Positions 44,158 to 54,775 of a stretch of DNA of 64,000 nt are shown here, piece by piece. The notes beneath the pieces were generated by a model. It did no database searches and was not told the origin of the DNA. It was given only the letters and a program-made list of their open reading frames with translations. The first letter of the stretch is position 1, and each line of letters opens with the position of its first letter. This stretch comes from Bradyrhizobium sp. 186 (GTDB lineage: Bacteria > Pseudomonadota > Alphaproteobacteria > Rhizobiales > Xanthobacteraceae): positions 4,774,001 through 4,838,000 of the forward strand of contig NZ_CP082164.1 of assembly GCF_023101685.1 (NCBI RefSeq). The letters run 5' to 3'. Position numbers and translations under genes: made by a program.

Positions 44158-45660
44158 CTAGCGCCGCACGATTGAGCCGGCGCGGCCGATCAGGCGGGCG
44201 AGCGCGCGGAAGCGGCTGCCGACGCGGTCGGCGACGAGATCGCCGAGGCGGTGCTCGAACACCAGCATCAATTTGCGGTCCTGGCTGCGGAAATGCGTGG
44301 CGGGCAGCACGCCCGGCCGTGCCGCCGAGATCAGATGCGCGACGCGGAACGCCGCACCCAGGAGACGGGCGCGTTCGAGCTGCGCCGGCGTGAGCAACTC
44401 CTGCATCGCGGCCGGCGGCTGGTTTTCTTCGCTGAGGCCGGCATAGCGATAGAACACCGACAGGCCGACAAAGGCGCGCTCGATGTGCGTGATTGCGCCG
44501 AAATTGCCGTTGACGACGAGGCTCAGCGTCTGCTCGCCGCGATGGTCGGGATGGACGCGCCAGCCGATGTCGGAGAGCAGGCAGGCGGCGTGGCGCAGCC
44601 TGCGGTCCTCTTCGGACTCGCGCAGCTTCACGACGCGGGCGAGGCGGTCGGTCCAGGCGATCAGCTCGCGGGCATGGCGGGCCGAGCGCGACAGGAGCTG
44701 GTTCAGCTCCTCCGCCGCGCAGATCAATCCGTCCTTGTTGCGCTCGGTCTCCGACAGCTTCTCGTGCAGCAGGCCCTCCCGCACACCGAAGGTCGAGAAC
44801 ACGATCGTCTTGGGCTTCGCCGCGCGGATGATGTGCTCGAGCACCAGCGCTGCATAGGTGAGGAGAGGGCGCCTCGCATCCGCGACGATTTCGATGTCGG
44901 CGAGCATGTCGGCGGCCGCAAGACGACGGAGACGACGCGAGAAGTCGAGCGCCTCGGCGGCCGAAATCGAATAGCCGTGCATCACCTGGAGCGGATAGCC
45001 GCTCTGGATGATGTGGATGCGTGCGAGCGCGCGCCAGGTGCCGCCGACCGCATAGAAGGTGCGGCCGCTGCCTGCCTTGAGCTGGGGCACCTCATCGAGC
45101 TCTTCGCGGACGATACGGTCGGCGCGCTTGAGCGATTTGTGTGCGAGATCCTGGAGCGCAAGCCCGCCGAGCGGCAGCGTGACACCGCTGCGCACGCTGT
45201 TTCTGCGCACGTCGATCAGTTCGAGCGAGCCGCCGCCGAGATCGCCGACGATGCCGTCGGGATAATGAATTCCCGAGATCACGCCCAGCGCCGACAGCCG
45301 CGCTTCGCGCGGTCCGGACAATATCTCGATCTTGACGGCGCAGATGCGCTCGGCCTTTGCGATGAAGTCGGGACCGTTGGAGGCGTCGCGGCACGCAGCG
45401 GTCGCGATCGCAAACACGCGTCCGACCTGCATCACGCGGCACAGCGCGCGAAACCGCTTCAGCGAGGTCAGCGCCTTGTCGACGGCGTCGGGCGCAAGCA
45501 GGCCCGTGCTCTGCACCTCGCGTCCGAGGCCGCACAGCGTCTTCTCGTTGAAGATCGGAATGAGGCTCCGCGTCAGTCCCTCGTAGACGACGAGACGGAC
45601 CGAGTTGGAACCGATGTCGATGACTGCGACGCTCGAGCCACGCTTGCGCGGCCGCGTCAC
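44158..45660 (-). CDS. ppx: Exopolyphosphatase (Ppx/GppA family)
   Basis: This 500-residue enzyme has an actin-like ATPase fold: VAVIDIGSNSVRLVVYE at the N-terminus, an AIATAACRDASNG segment, and the phosphate-binding VGDLGGGSLELIDV. A C-terminal HD-like helical region follows. It hydrolyses polyphosphate or pppGpp. GTG start at 45,660. It lies 15 bases downstream of ppk, the usual polyphosphate operon. Confidence 0.93.
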   Translation of the reverse strand: MTRPRKRGSSVAVIDIGSNSVRLVVYEGLTRSLIPIFNEKTLCGLGREVQSTGLLAPDAVDKALTSLKRFRALCRVMQVGRVFAIATAACRDASNGPDFIAKAERICAVKIEILSGPREARLSALGVISGIHYPDGIVGDLGGGSLELIDVRRNSVRSGVTLPLGGLALQDLAHKSLKRADRIVREELDEVPQLKAGSGRTFYAVGGTWRALARIHIIQSGYPLQVMHGYSISAAEALDFSRRLRRLAAADMLADIEIVADARRPLLTYAALVLEHIIRAAKPKTIVFSTFGVREGLLHEKLSETERNKDGLICAAEELNQLLSRSARHARELIAWTDRLARVVKLRESEEDRRLRHAACLLSDIGWRVHPDHRGEQTLSLVVNGNFGAITHIERAFVGLSVFYRYAGLSEENQPPAAMQELLTPAQLERARLLGAAFRVAHLISAARPGVLPATHFRSQDRKLMLVFEHRLGDLVADRVGSRFRALARLIGRAGSIVRR

Positions 45661-45675
45661 GTCGGCGATCCCCGA

Positions 45676-47880
45676 TCAGGATTGATGACGTTCGCTCCGG
45701 CGCGTGAGACGACGCGGCGAGGATTCCTTGAGCGACTTTCCACGGCCAGACAGACTCGGATTTGTCATGAAGTAGTTGTGGACGTTGAAAGGCTCCTCGC
45801 CCTTCGCGGTCTTCATACGCGTTGAGGACCCGTCCGGCAACAATTGCCAGCTCTGCTCATTGTCCTTCAGGTTGGCGACCATGATCTGTTCGAGAACCTG
45901 CTGATGCACCGTGGGATTTTGCAGCGGACACAGCACCTCGACGCGGCGGTCGAGGTTGCGCGGCATCATGTCGGCCGACGAGATATACACAGCCGCTTTC
46001 GCGCTCGGCAGGCCCTGGCCCATCCCGAAGCAGTAGATTCGGCCGTGTTCCAGGAAGCGTCCGATGATCGACTTGACGCGGATGTTCTCCGACAGGCCGG
46101 GGATGCCGGGCCGCAGGCAGCAGATGCCGCGCACCACGAGCTCGACCTGGACGCCCGCCTGTGACGCCTCGTAGAGCGCGTCGATGATGTCGGGATCGAC
46201 CAGCGCATTCATCTTCATCCAGACTGCGCCAGGTTTGCCGTGCCGCGCATGCTCGGTCTCGCCCTGGATGTGCTGGATGATGCGCTTGCGCAAGGTCAGC
46301 GGCGACACCGCCATCTTTTCCAGATCGCTAGGCGCCGCGTAGCCGGTGATGAAGTTGAACACGCGCGCGGCGTCGCGGCCGATGGTCGGATCCGAGGTGA
46401 AGTAGGAAAGGTCGGTGTAGATGCGCGCGGTCACCGGGTGATAGTTGCCGGTGCCGGTATGGACATAGGTGGTGAGGCTGCCGCCCTCGCGGCGCACCAC
46501 CATCGAGAGTTTTGCGTGCGTCTTCAGTTCGAGGAAGCCGTAGACGACCTGCACGCCGGCGCGTTCGAGGTCGCGCGCCCAACGGATGTTGGCCTCTTCG
46601 TCGAAGCGTGCCTTCAGCTCGATCAGCGCGGTGACGGACTTGCCGGCCTCGGCGGCTTCCGCAAGCGCGCGCACGATCGGCGAGTTGTTGGAGGTGCGAT
46701 AGAGCGTCTGCTTGATCGCGACGACGTCGGGATCGCGCGTCGCCTGCTGGAGGAACTGCACCACCACGTCGAAGGATTCGTAGGGATGGTGGACGACGAG
46801 GTCCTTCTGCCGGATCGCGGCAAAAATGTCGCCGCCATGCTCGCGCACGCGCTCGGGATGGCGTGGCACATAAGGGGTGAATTCGAGGTCGGGCCGGTCG
46901 AGGCGGGTGAGCTGCGAGAGCTCGTTCATGGCGAGCACGCCGTCGACCAGAAACACCTCGTCGTCGGCGGCCGAGAGCGCATGCTGCACAAAGCTGCGCA
47001 GCTGCTCCGGCATCTTGCCGTCGATCTCGAGCCGGATCACCGACCCGCGGCGGCGCCGCTTCAGCGCGGTCTCGAACAGACGGACAAGGTCTTCGGCCTC
47101 TTCCTCGATTTCGAGCTCGGAGTCGCGGATAATGCGGAAGGCGCCCTGGCCGTGGAGATTGTAGCCGGGGAACAGGCGGTTGATGAACAAGGCGGTCGCC
47201 TGTTCCAGCGTGATCAGCCGCACCGTGCCGTCGGCCGGCAGGCGGATGAAGCGGTCGATCTTGCCGGGCATGCGGATCAGCGCGTTCATCTGCTTACCGT
47301 CGGCGGCGCGCGTGAGCTGGAGCGCCATGGTGAAGCCGAGGCTCGGAATGAACGGGAAGGGATGCGCCGGGTCGATCGCGAGCGGCGTCAGCAGTGGGAA
47401 CACATTGCTGAGGAAGTAGTCCTCAATCCAGGCCCGCTCAGCCTTGGTGACCTCCTTGCCGTCGATCAGCACGATGTTGACGTCGGCCAGCGTGGCGCGC
47501 AGGTCACGCCAGATCGCTTGCTGGTCGGAGGCAAGCTGGGAGACGGTGCGGTTGATCAGCGCGAGCTGTTCCGACGGCGTTAGGCCGTCAGGGCTGCGCT
47601 CGGCGATGCCCTCGCGCACCTGGGCCTTGATGCCGGCGACGCGGACCATGAAGAACTCGTCGAGGTTATTTGCCGAAATCGACAGGAATCGAACCCGCTC
47701 CAGCACGGGGTGGCTGGGATTGACCGATTCCTCCAGGACGCGCCGGTTAAAATGCAGCCAGGACAGCTCGCGGTTGATGAACCGTTCGGGGCTCGAAGCG
47801 ATCGCCGGCTGTGCCTCTGGTTCTTGAGCTTTTTCTTTAATTTCAATGGCTTGCGCAGAGTCCATCAGAAGTCGATCCAT
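45676..47880 (-). CDS. ppk: Polyphosphate kinase 1
   Basis: The enzyme makes polyphosphate from ATP through a phosphohistidine. It has the N-terminal domain ([18 protein letters not shown]), the head domain, and catalytic regions [20 protein letters not shown] (phospho-His segment) and [18 protein letters not shown]. About 734 residues. The ATG at 47,880 follows GAGGCG; an ATG five codons later is also possible. It is followed by ppx and preceded by hda. Confidence 0.93.
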   Translation of the reverse strand: MDRLLMDSAQAIEIKEKAQEPEAQPAIASSPERFINRELSWLHFNRRVLEESVNPSHPVLERVRFLSISANNLDEFFMVRVAGIKAQVREGIAERSPDGLTPSEQLALINRTVSQLASDQQAIWRDLRATLADVNIVLIDGKEVTKAERAWIEDYFLSNVFPLLTPLAIDPAHPFPFIPSLGFTMALQLTRAADGKQMNALIRMPGKIDRFIRLPADGTVRLITLEQATALFINRLFPGYNLHGQGAFRIIRDSELEIEEEAEDLVRLFETALKRRRRGSVIRLEIDGKMPEQLRSFVQHALSAADDEVFLVDGVLAMNELSQLTRLDRPDLEFTPYVPRHPERVREHGGDIFAAIRQKDLVVHHPYESFDVVVQFLQQATRDPDVVAIKQTLYRTSNNSPIVRALAEAAEAGKSVTALIELKARFDEEANIRWARDLERAGVQVVYGFLELKTHAKLSMVVRREGGSLTTYVHTGTGNYHPVTARIYTDLSYFTSDPTIGRDAARVFNFITGYAAPSDLEKMAVSPLTLRKRIIQHIQGETEHARHGKPGAVWMKMNALVDPDIIDALYEASQAGVQVELVVRGICCLRPGIPGLSENIRVKSIIGRFLEHGRIYCFGMGQGLPSAKAAVYISSADMMPRNLDRRVEVLCPLQNPTVHQQVLEQIMVANLKDNEQSWQLLPDGSSTRMKTAKGEEPFNVHNYFMTNPSLSGRGKSLKESSPRRLTRRSERHQS

Positions 47881-48010
47881 CCTGTTTCGCCTCACTTTGC
47901 GACTTATGCGCAAAACCGGCGCAAGCATGTGTGAGTGCGATGACGTTTCGATGACATTGATGTTCCGCCAACCCGCCGCGTCAAGCGGCCTTGGAATCGA
48001 ACGGACGCGG

Positions 48011-48688
48011 TCAGGCGTCCCGCAGCAGCTCGGCGGCGAGCGCCCTGGTGACGGGGCGGCCGAGCCGCAAGGCCTCGCTGTCGAGCAGTTCCACGGCTTG
48101 CCGGGCGGCGGCCGAGGACCGCTCCAGGCGGGTGACGAGGTAGCTGACCACGGTCTCGTCAACGGTGAGCTGGCGGTCGGCGCAGAACTTGACGATGAGG
48201 CCCCGGAAGAGCTGGTCGTCGGGCGGCAAGAGCGAGATCACCGGGACCGCGCGCAGGCGCGAGCGCAGGTCGCGCAGCTCGATATCCAGCGCAGCCGGCA
48301 TCTCACGGCCGGTGAAGAGGACGTAGGCGCCGTCTTCACGCGCGAGGTTCATCAGATGGAAGACGGCGCGCTCGTCAAAATCCTTCGCCTTGAGATCCTC
48401 GACCACCAGCGCGCCGGTCGCGAGCGCGCCCGGGACGGTCGCGGGGGTCAGCGCATTGGCCGTGGTGGAGCGGGCGCCGGCGTCCTCGGCCCAGATCGCG
48501 GCGAGATGGCTCTTGCCGCTTCCTTCGGGGCCGGCCAGCCACATGATCCGGTTCGGCCATTCCGGCCAGCTGTCGATCAGGCCGAGACCGGCCGCATTGG
48601 CGGGGCCTTCGAGGAAATTGTCCCGGCTCAGGCTTTCCGCGTGCGGAAGCGAAAACGCCAATTGTCGGGGATGAACGCGGCCTGCCAC
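48011..48688 (-). CDS. hda: DnaA-related replication regulator Hda
   Basis: This 225-residue protein has a DnaA-like AAA+ domain without the DnaA DNA-binding domain. It begins [20 protein letters not shown], which includes the clamp-binding QLAFSL motif, then has Walker [16 protein letters not shown] and a LVVEDL Walker B. With the sliding clamp, Hda promotes DnaA-ATP hydrolysis. The GTG at 48,688 after GGAG was preferred over an upstream ATG. It lies between pgsA and ppk, a common alphaproteobacterial order. Confidence 0.88.
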   Translation of the reverse strand: MAGRVHPRQLAFSLPHAESLSRDNFLEGPANAAGLGLIDSWPEWPNRIMWLAGPEGSGKSHLAAIWAEDAGARSTTANALTPATVPGALATGALVVEDLKAKDFDERAVFHLMNLAREDGAYVLFTGREMPAALDIELRDLRSRLRAVPVISLLPPDDQLFRGLIVKFCADRQLTVDETVVSYLVTRLERSSAAARQAVELLDSEALRLGRPVTRALAAELLRDA

Positions 48689-48780
48689 GCTTGCTTTGCT
48701 CCATGCCGGCGCGCCGGCTTTGCTTGAAGAGATTCGACGTATCGAGCGCGAGTTGGCCTTTTGCGGGGCCGCGTCCCGGC

Positions 48781-49323
48781 TCACTTGGCCTCGATGGTGC
48801 TCATGTGCCGCAGCCACTCGACGAGATAGAGCGACACGGAGGAGAGCGTGAAGACCGTGACGAAGCCCATCAGGATGATATCATAGGGCTGCGGCTTGAA
48901 GCCAAAGGCAAGTGCGGCCAGCACCAGCGCCGCGAACGCCACCTGGGCCACAGTGTTGAGCTTGGACACCTTCGACGGCTTCATCTCGACCGGTTTGTCG
49001 AACAGCCAGGACACGATCACGGCAGCGACGATCATGATGTCGCGGGAGACCACCAGGATCACGATCCAGCGCGGAATGGCGCCCCAGATGCCGAGCGACA
49101 TGTAGATCGAGACCAGCAGCGCCTTGTCCGCGAGCGGATCGAGCAGGGCGCCGAGCTCGCTCGCCATGTTGAAGCGCTTGGCGAGGAAGCCGTCGACGGC
49201 GTCGCTGATGCCGGCAATCAGGAAGACGGCGAACGCCACCTCCATTTGGCTCGACACGATGGCCCAGACAATGATCGGGACCAGCATGATGCGGCCCAGG
49301 GTAATGATATTCGGAATACTCAC
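48781..49323 (-). CDS. pgsA: CDP-alcohol phosphatidyltransferase, PgsA-like
   Basis: This 180-residue membrane enzyme is likely CDP-diacylglycerol-glycerol-3-phosphate 3-phosphatidyltransferase. It has [18 protein letters not shown] at the N-terminus and the family catalytic motif as [20 protein letters not shown] followed by LDPLADK. Four or more further membrane helices follow. It is the first gene of the minus-strand run towards hda, ppk and ppx, divergent from purM. Confidence 0.88.
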   Translation of the reverse strand: MSIPNIITLGRIMLVPIIVWAIVSSQMEVAFAVFLIAGISDAVDGFLAKRFNMASELGALLDPLADKALLVSIYMSLGIWGAIPRWIVILVVSRDIMIVAAVIVSWLFDKPVEMKPSKVSKLNTVAQVAFAALVLAALAFGFKPQPYDIILMGFVTVFTLSSVSLYLVEWLRHMSTIEAK

Positions 49324-49477
49324 GCGGCGCTTCCCGGCACCCGGCCTGACGTCGAATCCGGCCCGTTTGAAGGCTGAACCGGTTGATATCTACATAGTAC
49401 AGCCCGGGGCGCCATGCGAGCCATTGCGTGTCCCCGGAATTCGACGTAACCAGCCGCAAACCCACTGGAAATCGGGC

Positions 49478-50551
49478 ATGACCGACCGCAAAAACGGCCT
49501 CACTTACGCCGATTCAGGCGTCGACATCGATGCGGGCAACCGCCTGGTCGACCTGATCAAGCCGATGGTGCGCGCCACCGCGCGCCCCGGCGCCGACGCC
49601 GAGATCGGCGGTTTTGGCGGCCTGTTCGACCTCAAGGCGGCTGGCTTCAAGGATCCCATCCTGGTCGCCGCCACCGACGGCGTCGGGACCAAGGTCAAGA
49701 TCGCGATCGAGACCGGCCTGCATGGCGGCATCGGCATCGACCTCGTCGCCATGAGCGTCAACGACCTCGTGGTACAGGGCGCCGAGCCACTGTTCTTCCT
49801 GGATTATTTTGCCTGCGGCAAGCTCGATCCGGAGGCAACCGCGGCGATCGTGGCGGGTGTCGCCGAGGGCTGCCGCGAGTCGGGCTGTGCCCTGATCGGC
49901 GGCGAGACCGCCGAGATGCCCGGCCTCTACCGGGATGGCGACTATGATCTCGGCGGCTTTGCCGTCGGCGCCGCCGAGCGGGGCACGTTGCTGCCGCGCA
50001 AGGACATCGCCGCCGGCGATGCCGTGATCGGCCTGGCCTCGTCGGGTGTGCATTCCAACGGCTTCTCGCTGGTGCGCAAGATCGTCGAGCAGTCCGGGCT
50101 CAGCTTCGAGGCGCAGGCGCCGTTCTCGCCCGTCATGACGCTCGGCGGCGCGCTGCTGACGCCGACCCGGCTCTACGTCAAATCCTGCCTGCGCGCGATC
50201 CGCGAGACCGGCGCGGTGAAGGGGCTCGCCCACATCACCGGCGGCGGCTTCACCGACAACATTCCGCGCGTGCTGCCAAAACATCTCGGCGTCGGCATCG
50301 ATCTGGCGCGCCTGCCGGTGCTGCCGGTGTTCAAATGGCTGGCCGCGCAGGGCGGCATCGCCGAGCTCGAATTGCTGCGCACCTTCAATTGCGGCATCGG
50401 CATGATCGCGATCGTCGAGCCGGATGCGGTCGACAAGGTGGTGCAGGTCTTCACCGATGCCGGCGAGACGGTCGCCGTGCTCGGCCAGGTGATCCCGGCC
50501 GAGGGCGAGCATCGCGTGGTCTATAACGGCCACCTCGATCTCGCGCCGTGA
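49478..50551 (+). CDS. purM: Phosphoribosylformylglycinamidine cyclo-ligase
   Basis: Purine pathway enzyme (FGAM to AIR), 357 residues. It has [20 protein letters not shown] at the N-terminus, [26 protein letters not shown] and [16 protein letters not shown]. The ATG at 49,478 gives the standard [10 protein letters not shown] start. Its TGA overlaps a possible GTG start of purN. Confidence 0.96.
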   Translation: MTDRKNGLTYADSGVDIDAGNRLVDLIKPMVRATARPGADAEIGGFGGLFDLKAAGFKDPILVAATDGVGTKVKIAIETGLHGGIGIDLVAMSVNDLVVQGAEPLFFLDYFACGKLDPEATAAIVAGVAEGCRESGCALIGGETAEMPGLYRDGDYDLGGFAVGAAERGTLLPRKDIAAGDAVIGLASSGVHSNGFSLVRKIVEQSGLSFEAQAPFSPVMTLGGALLTPTRLYVKSCLRAIRETGAVKGLAHITGGGFTDNIPRVLPKHLGVGIDLARLPVLPVFKWLAAQGGIAELELLRTFNCGIGMIAIVEPDAVDKVVQVFTDAGETVAVLGQVIPAEGEHRVVYNGHLDLAP

Positions 50552-50556
50552 GCCCC

Positions 50557-51213
50557 ATGAAGCGCCGCGTCGCCATCCTGATATCGGGGCGGGGCTCCAA
50601 CATGGCCGCGCTGATCAAGGGCGCGGCCGCGCCGGATTTTCCGGCCGAGATTTCCCTCGTGATCTCGAACAAGGCCGATGCCCTGGGACTCGAAAGGGCC
50701 AAGGCGAGCGGCGTGAAGACGCTGGTGATCGAGAGCAAGCCGTTCGGCAAGGACCGCGCCGGCTTCGAGGCGGTGCTGCAAGCAGCCCTCGATCAGCACG
50801 GCATCGAGCTGATTTGCCTTGGCGGCTTCATGCGCCTGTTCACGGCCGAGTTCACCAAGTCCTGGTACGGGCGGATGCTCAACATCCATCCCTCCCTGCT
50901 GCCATCTTTCCCCGGCCTCGACCCGCACGGCCAGGCCTTGCGCGCCGGCGTTAAACTGTCCGGCGCGACGGTGCACTTTGTCATCCCCGAGACCGATGCC
51001 GGCCCGATCGTGATGCAGGGCGCGGTCCCCGTTAGCGACAACGATACGCCCGCTACGCTCTCGGAACGAATCCTGGAAGTCGAGCACCGCATCTATCCCG
51101 AGGCGCTGCGGCTGATCGCCACCGGCAAGGTCCGGATCGAGGGCGACGTCTGCAAGACGGCGGGAAGCGGGGCGACGGAAAATTTTCTGATTGCGCCCGT
51201 CGTGACGAGCTGA
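50557..51213 (+). CDS. purN: Phosphoribosylglycinamide formyltransferase
   Basis: This transfers a formyl group from 10-formyl-THF to GAR, 218 residues. It shows MKRRVAILISGRGSNMAALI, the folate/catalytic segment MLNIHPSLLPSFPGLDPHGQ, and the HFVIPETDAGPIVMQ strand with the catalytic Asp. An alternative GTG at 50,548 overlaps the purM stop; I preferred the ATG. Cotranscribed with purM. Confidence 0.95.
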   Translation: MKRRVAILISGRGSNMAALIKGAAAPDFPAEISLVISNKADALGLERAKASGVKTLVIESKPFGKDRAGFEAVLQAALDQHGIELICLGGFMRLFTAEFTKSWYGRMLNIHPSLLPSFPGLDPHGQALRAGVKLSGATVHFVIPETDAGPIVMQGAVPVSDNDTPATLSERILEVEHRIYPEALRLIATGKVRIEGDVCKTAGSGATENFLIAPVVTS

Positions 51214-51255
51214 AGCGGCGGAGCGCACGCTTTTCTTCATGGTCACAAATAAAAT

Positions 51256-51274
51256 CCCCCGGCAGAGCCGGGGG
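51256..51274 (-). terminator. Intrinsic terminator of the cold-shock gene
   Basis: CCCCCGGC pairs with GCCGGGGG around AGA. On the minus strand it is followed by ATTTTATTT. It lies 35 bases after the stop of the cold-shock gene at 51,309. Confidence 0.8.
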
Positions 51275-51308
51275 CAACGTCATGATCTCTCGCAGGTCTT
51301 GAGAGTAG

Positions 51309-51515
51309 TCAGGAGACCTTGAGGTTTTCCGCGGAGGCTTTGCCGCGGTTTTCCACGAGGTCGTATTCAACCACCTGGTTTTCGTTGAGGGTGGAGAGTC
51401 CGGCACGCTCGACGGCAGAGATGTGGACGAACACGTCCTTGTCGCTGCCGTTCGGCTTGATGAACCCATAGCCCTTGGTCGGGTTGAACCATTTGACGGT
51501 GCCCTTTTGCGGCAT
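51309..51515 (-). CDS. Cold-shock domain protein (CspA family)
   Basis: This 68-residue RNA chaperone is a single OB-fold with RNP1 KGYGFIKP and RNP2 VFVHISAVE. It begins MPQKGTVKWFNPTKGYGF. About 375 bases upstream have no gene, leaving room for the long leader typical of csp mRNAs. The gene has its own terminator. Confidence 0.93.
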   Translation of the reverse strand: MPQKGTVKWFNPTKGYGFIKPNGSDKDVFVHISAVERAGLSTLNENQVVEYDLVENRGKASAENLKVS

Positions 51516-51892
51516 CCTCAGTCTCCTCCGCTAGATACAAAAAAGACGCGGCCGCTTTTCGCGTGCCACGCCACAAACGGGCTTCCGGAAGTCTGTTCGA
51601 GTCTTGAGTCTCAATGTCGCGAAACGCACAGCCGAGCGCCAATTCCGATTGTGTCCGATATTGCAACATGAAAATCGCGCGTTAGCAAGCGGTGCGCGAA
51701 TTTCAAGACCGGGCCGGGCGAACGGGATTGCAAATTGCGACCTGTGGCCGCGGAACCACAATCAGGGCAATAGCCTCGGCCGTGGCGTGCCAACCGGTTG
51801 ACCCTCCGTGGCTGTTCAGCACAAATCGCCGCACGCGCCGCAGCTTATGTTGCATTCCTGCGCCCCCACCATTCGTTTCGGGATTTGTCGTC
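51516..51892. other. 377-bp divergent intergenic region
   Basis: It separates the cold-shock gene (minus) from the outer-membrane protein gene (plus). No gene is supported. It likely holds the csp promoter and 5' leader, but no promoter could be assigned firmly. Confidence 0.45.
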
Positions 51893-53038
51893 ATGCGCTG
51901 CACCTCGCAGCTCTCCGGGACACGGCAGACGATCGGGCTGGACCGTGTCCGCCAGATCGCCATGGCGTTTGCGCTCGTCGTGATGATGTCAGGGGCGACG
52001 CCCGGCTTCGCGCAAAGTCCGACGCCGACCCCGACCCCGACGCCGTTGCCGTCACCGACCCCGGTTCCGATGCCGACCTCGACCAATTATGACCAGTCGG
52101 CCGGCAACAGCACGCTCAATCTCGGTTCGGGATTTTTGGAGCGGCTCGGTAACCAGGCATCGGGCGGCTTCAATCGGGCGTTCCGGACCAATCCCGGCGG
52201 TGGCGGCGCTTCCGAGAGCACGGAGGATCCGCGCTACCGCACCTGGGTCGAGGGCTACGGCGTTTCGGTCCGGACCGATGCGCAGGGCGATTTCGTCGGC
52301 GACAAGCGCAAGACCTTTGGCGGCGTCGCCGGCTTCGGCGCGCGCGTTGCGCCCGGCGTCAATATCGGCTTCTCCGTCGACCAGAGCCACACCGACATCG
52401 ACGTGCCGCTCGCGCTCCAGTCTGCAGCGCTCGACCTGACCCAGCTCGGCTTCAACGGCTCCGTCGACAAGGGGCCGTGGACCTGGGCATTCGCGGTGGT
52501 GCACGGTTTCGGCAAGGTCCATTCCAGCCGGGACACCGGCTTTGGCCTCGCGACCGCGGGCTATCGCGCCGCGGTCGACGGCGCGCTGACCGAGATCAGC
52601 TATTACTGGACCAAGGATCAGATGCGCATCGTGCCCAAGGGCGCGCTCGAATATGTCCGCGCCACCAGCGCGGCATTCCAGGAGGCCGGCGGGTTCGATC
52701 CGCTCAACGTCGGCTCGACGGCGCTCTCGCGCGCGCGTGTCATGATCGGGGCCGAGATCGGGCGCTACTTTATCTTCGACCGGAAGATTCTGGATCTGTT
52801 GGCCTACGGTAAGTTCGTCGATAATTTTTATCAGAACCTGGGCTCAATCCAGGTGAGTCTGGGGACCGAGAGCATCGTCGTCCCCGGCATCGGCGAGAGC
52901 CGTTACGGCATGGATGCCGGCGCCTCGGCCTCGCTCAGCCTGACCAGCACCGCGCGGCTCTACGTCAATTACGACGGCAAGTTCCGCAACGAGATCAGGT
53001 CGCACCAGGGCACGGTCGGCTTCGAACACAGGTGGTGA
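51893..53038 (+). CDS. Outer-membrane beta-barrel (autotransporter-like) protein
   Basis: This 381-residue exported protein has a signal peptide ending GATPGFAQ, then a Thr-Pro-rich hinge (SPTPTPTPTPLPSPTPVPMP), then a C-terminal autotransporter-type barrel of alternating strands. The barrel ends VGFEHRW, a typical C-terminal aromatic signal. There is almost no passenger domain, only about 50 residues between hinge and barrel. It may be a porin-like or remnant autotransporter. Start chosen at the last ATG before the signal peptide. Confidence 0.75.
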   Translation: MRCTSQLSGTRQTIGLDRVRQIAMAFALVVMMSGATPGFAQSPTPTPTPTPLPSPTPVPMPTSTNYDQSAGNSTLNLGSGFLERLGNQASGGFNRAFRTNPGGGGASESTEDPRYRTWVEGYGVSVRTDAQGDFVGDKRKTFGGVAGFGARVAPGVNIGFSVDQSHTDIDVPLALQSAALDLTQLGFNGSVDKGPWTWAFAVVHGFGKVHSSRDTGFGLATAGYRAAVDGALTEISYYWTKDQMRIVPKGALEYVRATSAAFQEAGGFDPLNVGSTALSRARVMIGAEIGRYFIFDRKILDLLAYGKFVDNFYQNLGSIQVSLGTESIVVPGIGESRYGMDAGASASLSLTSTARLYVNYDGKFRNEIRSHQGTVGFEHRW

Positions 53039-53045
53039 GGCGCCC

Positions 53046-54056
53046 TCACATCGGCGTCGCCGCAACATAGCCGGTCAGACCAAAGCCCTCGCGCGCGGCC
53101 GTCATCATCGGCACCAGCGCATTCGGGTGGATGAATTCGTCGCGGAAGCAGGGGTAGGTCTTGGGATCGAAGATCTTCTTCAGCCAGTCGACCACGATTT
53201 TGTGGCGCTCGGAGGCGCGGAATTCCTTGTGATAGGTGAGCCAGAGATCGGCGTGGTGGCTGACGCCGAGATCGACGGCGACGAGCGAGGCGCCGAGGGC
53301 AATTGAAACGGTCGGCAGGAAACCGATGCCGGCGCCGCGCTCCACTGCGTAGAGCGCGCCGACCGAGGAGTTGGTCTTAATCCCCACGATGCCCTCAAGC
53401 GACGTCAGTCCGAGGATGCGCGCATAAGCAGTGTCGTCGACCTGCGGCGCGGTCTGCTTGACGATCCTGTGGTTCTTCAATTCGGCCAGCGTCGCCGGCA
53501 CGCCATAGAGGCTTTCGTATTCCTTCGAGACGAAGGGATAGATGTGCAGCCGGCCGAGCTTGGCGACGATGAGATCGGGATTGGTCGGCGGCTCGAGCTG
53601 GATCGCGATGTCGGATTCCAGCCGCGCGACGTCGGCCTGCTCCATGGCGCAGCGCAGATCGACCGCGATCTTGCGGTAGGTCTTCTGGAAATCGATCAGT
53701 CGCGGCAGGATCCAGAAATTGCCGGGGCCTTCCGTTACCGCGACGCGCACGGTGCCGGCGGTATCGTTCGAGGAGCGCGAGGCGCGCCGGAAAACGTTGA
53801 AGGCGTGACGCTCCATATGCGCGACGTCCGCGATCATCGCGGTGCCTTCATCGCTGAGCGTGAGCCCGCTCTGGTCGCGCAGGAACAGCTTGCAGCCGAT
53901 GCTCTCTTCGAGTCGGTCGACCCGGCGCATCAGGGTCGTGCTGGTGAGCCCGAGCTCCTCGGCGGCGTTGCGGAAACTTTTATATTTTGCGCAAGCTAAA
54001 AACAGTTTCAAATCGTCCCAGGATGCCTCCAGGGCTTCTTCACGGTGATGCATCAT
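53046..54056 (-). CDS. LysR-family regulator, divergent from the GNAT cluster
   Basis: The regulator of about 336 residues has a winged helix near its N-terminus (WDDLKLFLACAKYKSFRNAA, then LGLTSTTLMRRVDRLEES) and a substrate-binding-like effector domain. It reads away from the three-gene plus-strand cluster starting at 54,158 and probably regulates it. Two adjacent ATGs at 54,056/54,053 and one further upstream are possible starts. Confidence 0.8.
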   Translation of the reverse strand: MMHHREEALEASWDDLKLFLACAKYKSFRNAAEELGLTSTTLMRRVDRLEESIGCKLFLRDQSGLTLSDEGTAMIADVAHMERHAFNVFRRASRSSNDTAGTVRVAVTEGPGNFWILPRLIDFQKTYRKIAVDLRCAMEQADVARLESDIAIQLEPPTNPDLIVAKLGRLHIYPFVSKEYESLYGVPATLAELKNHRIVKQTAPQVDDTAYARILGLTSLEGIVGIKTNSSVGALYAVERGAGIGFLPTVSIALGASLVAVDLGVSHHADLWLTYHKEFRASERHKIVVDWLKKIFDPKTYPCFRDEFIHPNALVPMMTAAREGFGLTGYVAATPM

Positions 54057-54157
54057 CGCAGCACCCCGGTGCAATAGTTGCTGCATACTCCTGATCCCCA
54101 ACCGCTAAGCTCGGCGTCTAAGCGGGGCACGAAAGCCTCAAACGATAGAGGGGCGGC

Positions 54158-54775
54158 ATGGGTATGGAAAGAGGCTCGTTTGCCGCAAGGCATGATTTCG
54201 ACGCGCTGCCGCTGAGCCCGGACATCGATGTCCGTTGCGCGAAATTGTCCGAAATTGCCGCGCTTTCCGACATGGCGCGCCGGCTGGTGCCGGGCGTGCG
54301 GCTCGCCACGGCGGAGCTTGCAAGATACTTCACTTTCGATCCCCAGAGCATCCTGACCTTCAGCCGGAAGGGCGATCTGCTCGGCGGCATGGCGTTCCTG
54401 TTCCTGAGCGATCGCGGACACGATGCGCTGCTGCTCGACGAGATCTGCCTGACCGCGCCCGAGACGCGCTATCTCGCTTCCGCGAGGGAGGAGGTCGCCG
54501 CGGTCTACATCTGGGCGATTGCGGCGTCGGGGCGCGGCATCGCCGGCCTCGGCAAGGCCGCGGCGCATCTGCGCCAGCAGCGGTTTCGCGGCGCCGATTG
54601 CTATGCGCAGCCTTCGACCGTGGCCGGACGCGACATCATGAGGGCGACCGGCTTCGAGCCCGTCCCGAGCTTCCAACCCGACCTCTGGTGTTACGAGCGG
54701 CCCTGGAACCGGCGGCCGATGCGCATGCCCGGCTCGATCGTCCAAGCAAGGAGTTTTGCAGATGCACGGCACTAG
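54158..54775 (+). CDS. GNAT-like protein of unknown function
   Basis: This 205-residue protein with an acyltransferase-like pattern begins with a strand (DIDVRCAKLSEIAALSDMAR) and continues to a variable-looking CoA region (ICLTAPETRYLASAREEVAA). The C-terminus reads GFEPVPSFQPDLWCYERPWN. The classical Q/RxxGxG/A loop is only weakly present as GIAGLGKAAAHL. GAGGGGCGGC precedes the ATG. It is translationally close to the next GNAT gene, whose start it overlaps by 14 bases. Confidence 0.6.
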   Translation: MGMERGSFAARHDFDALPLSPDIDVRCAKLSEIAALSDMARRLVPGVRLATAELARYFTFDPQSILTFSRKGDLLGGMAFLFLSDRGHDALLLDEICLTAPETRYLASAREEVAAVYIWAIAASGRGIAGLGKAAAHLRQQRFRGADCYAQPSTVAGRDIMRATGFEPVPSFQPDLWCYERPWNRRPMRMPGSIVQARSFADARH

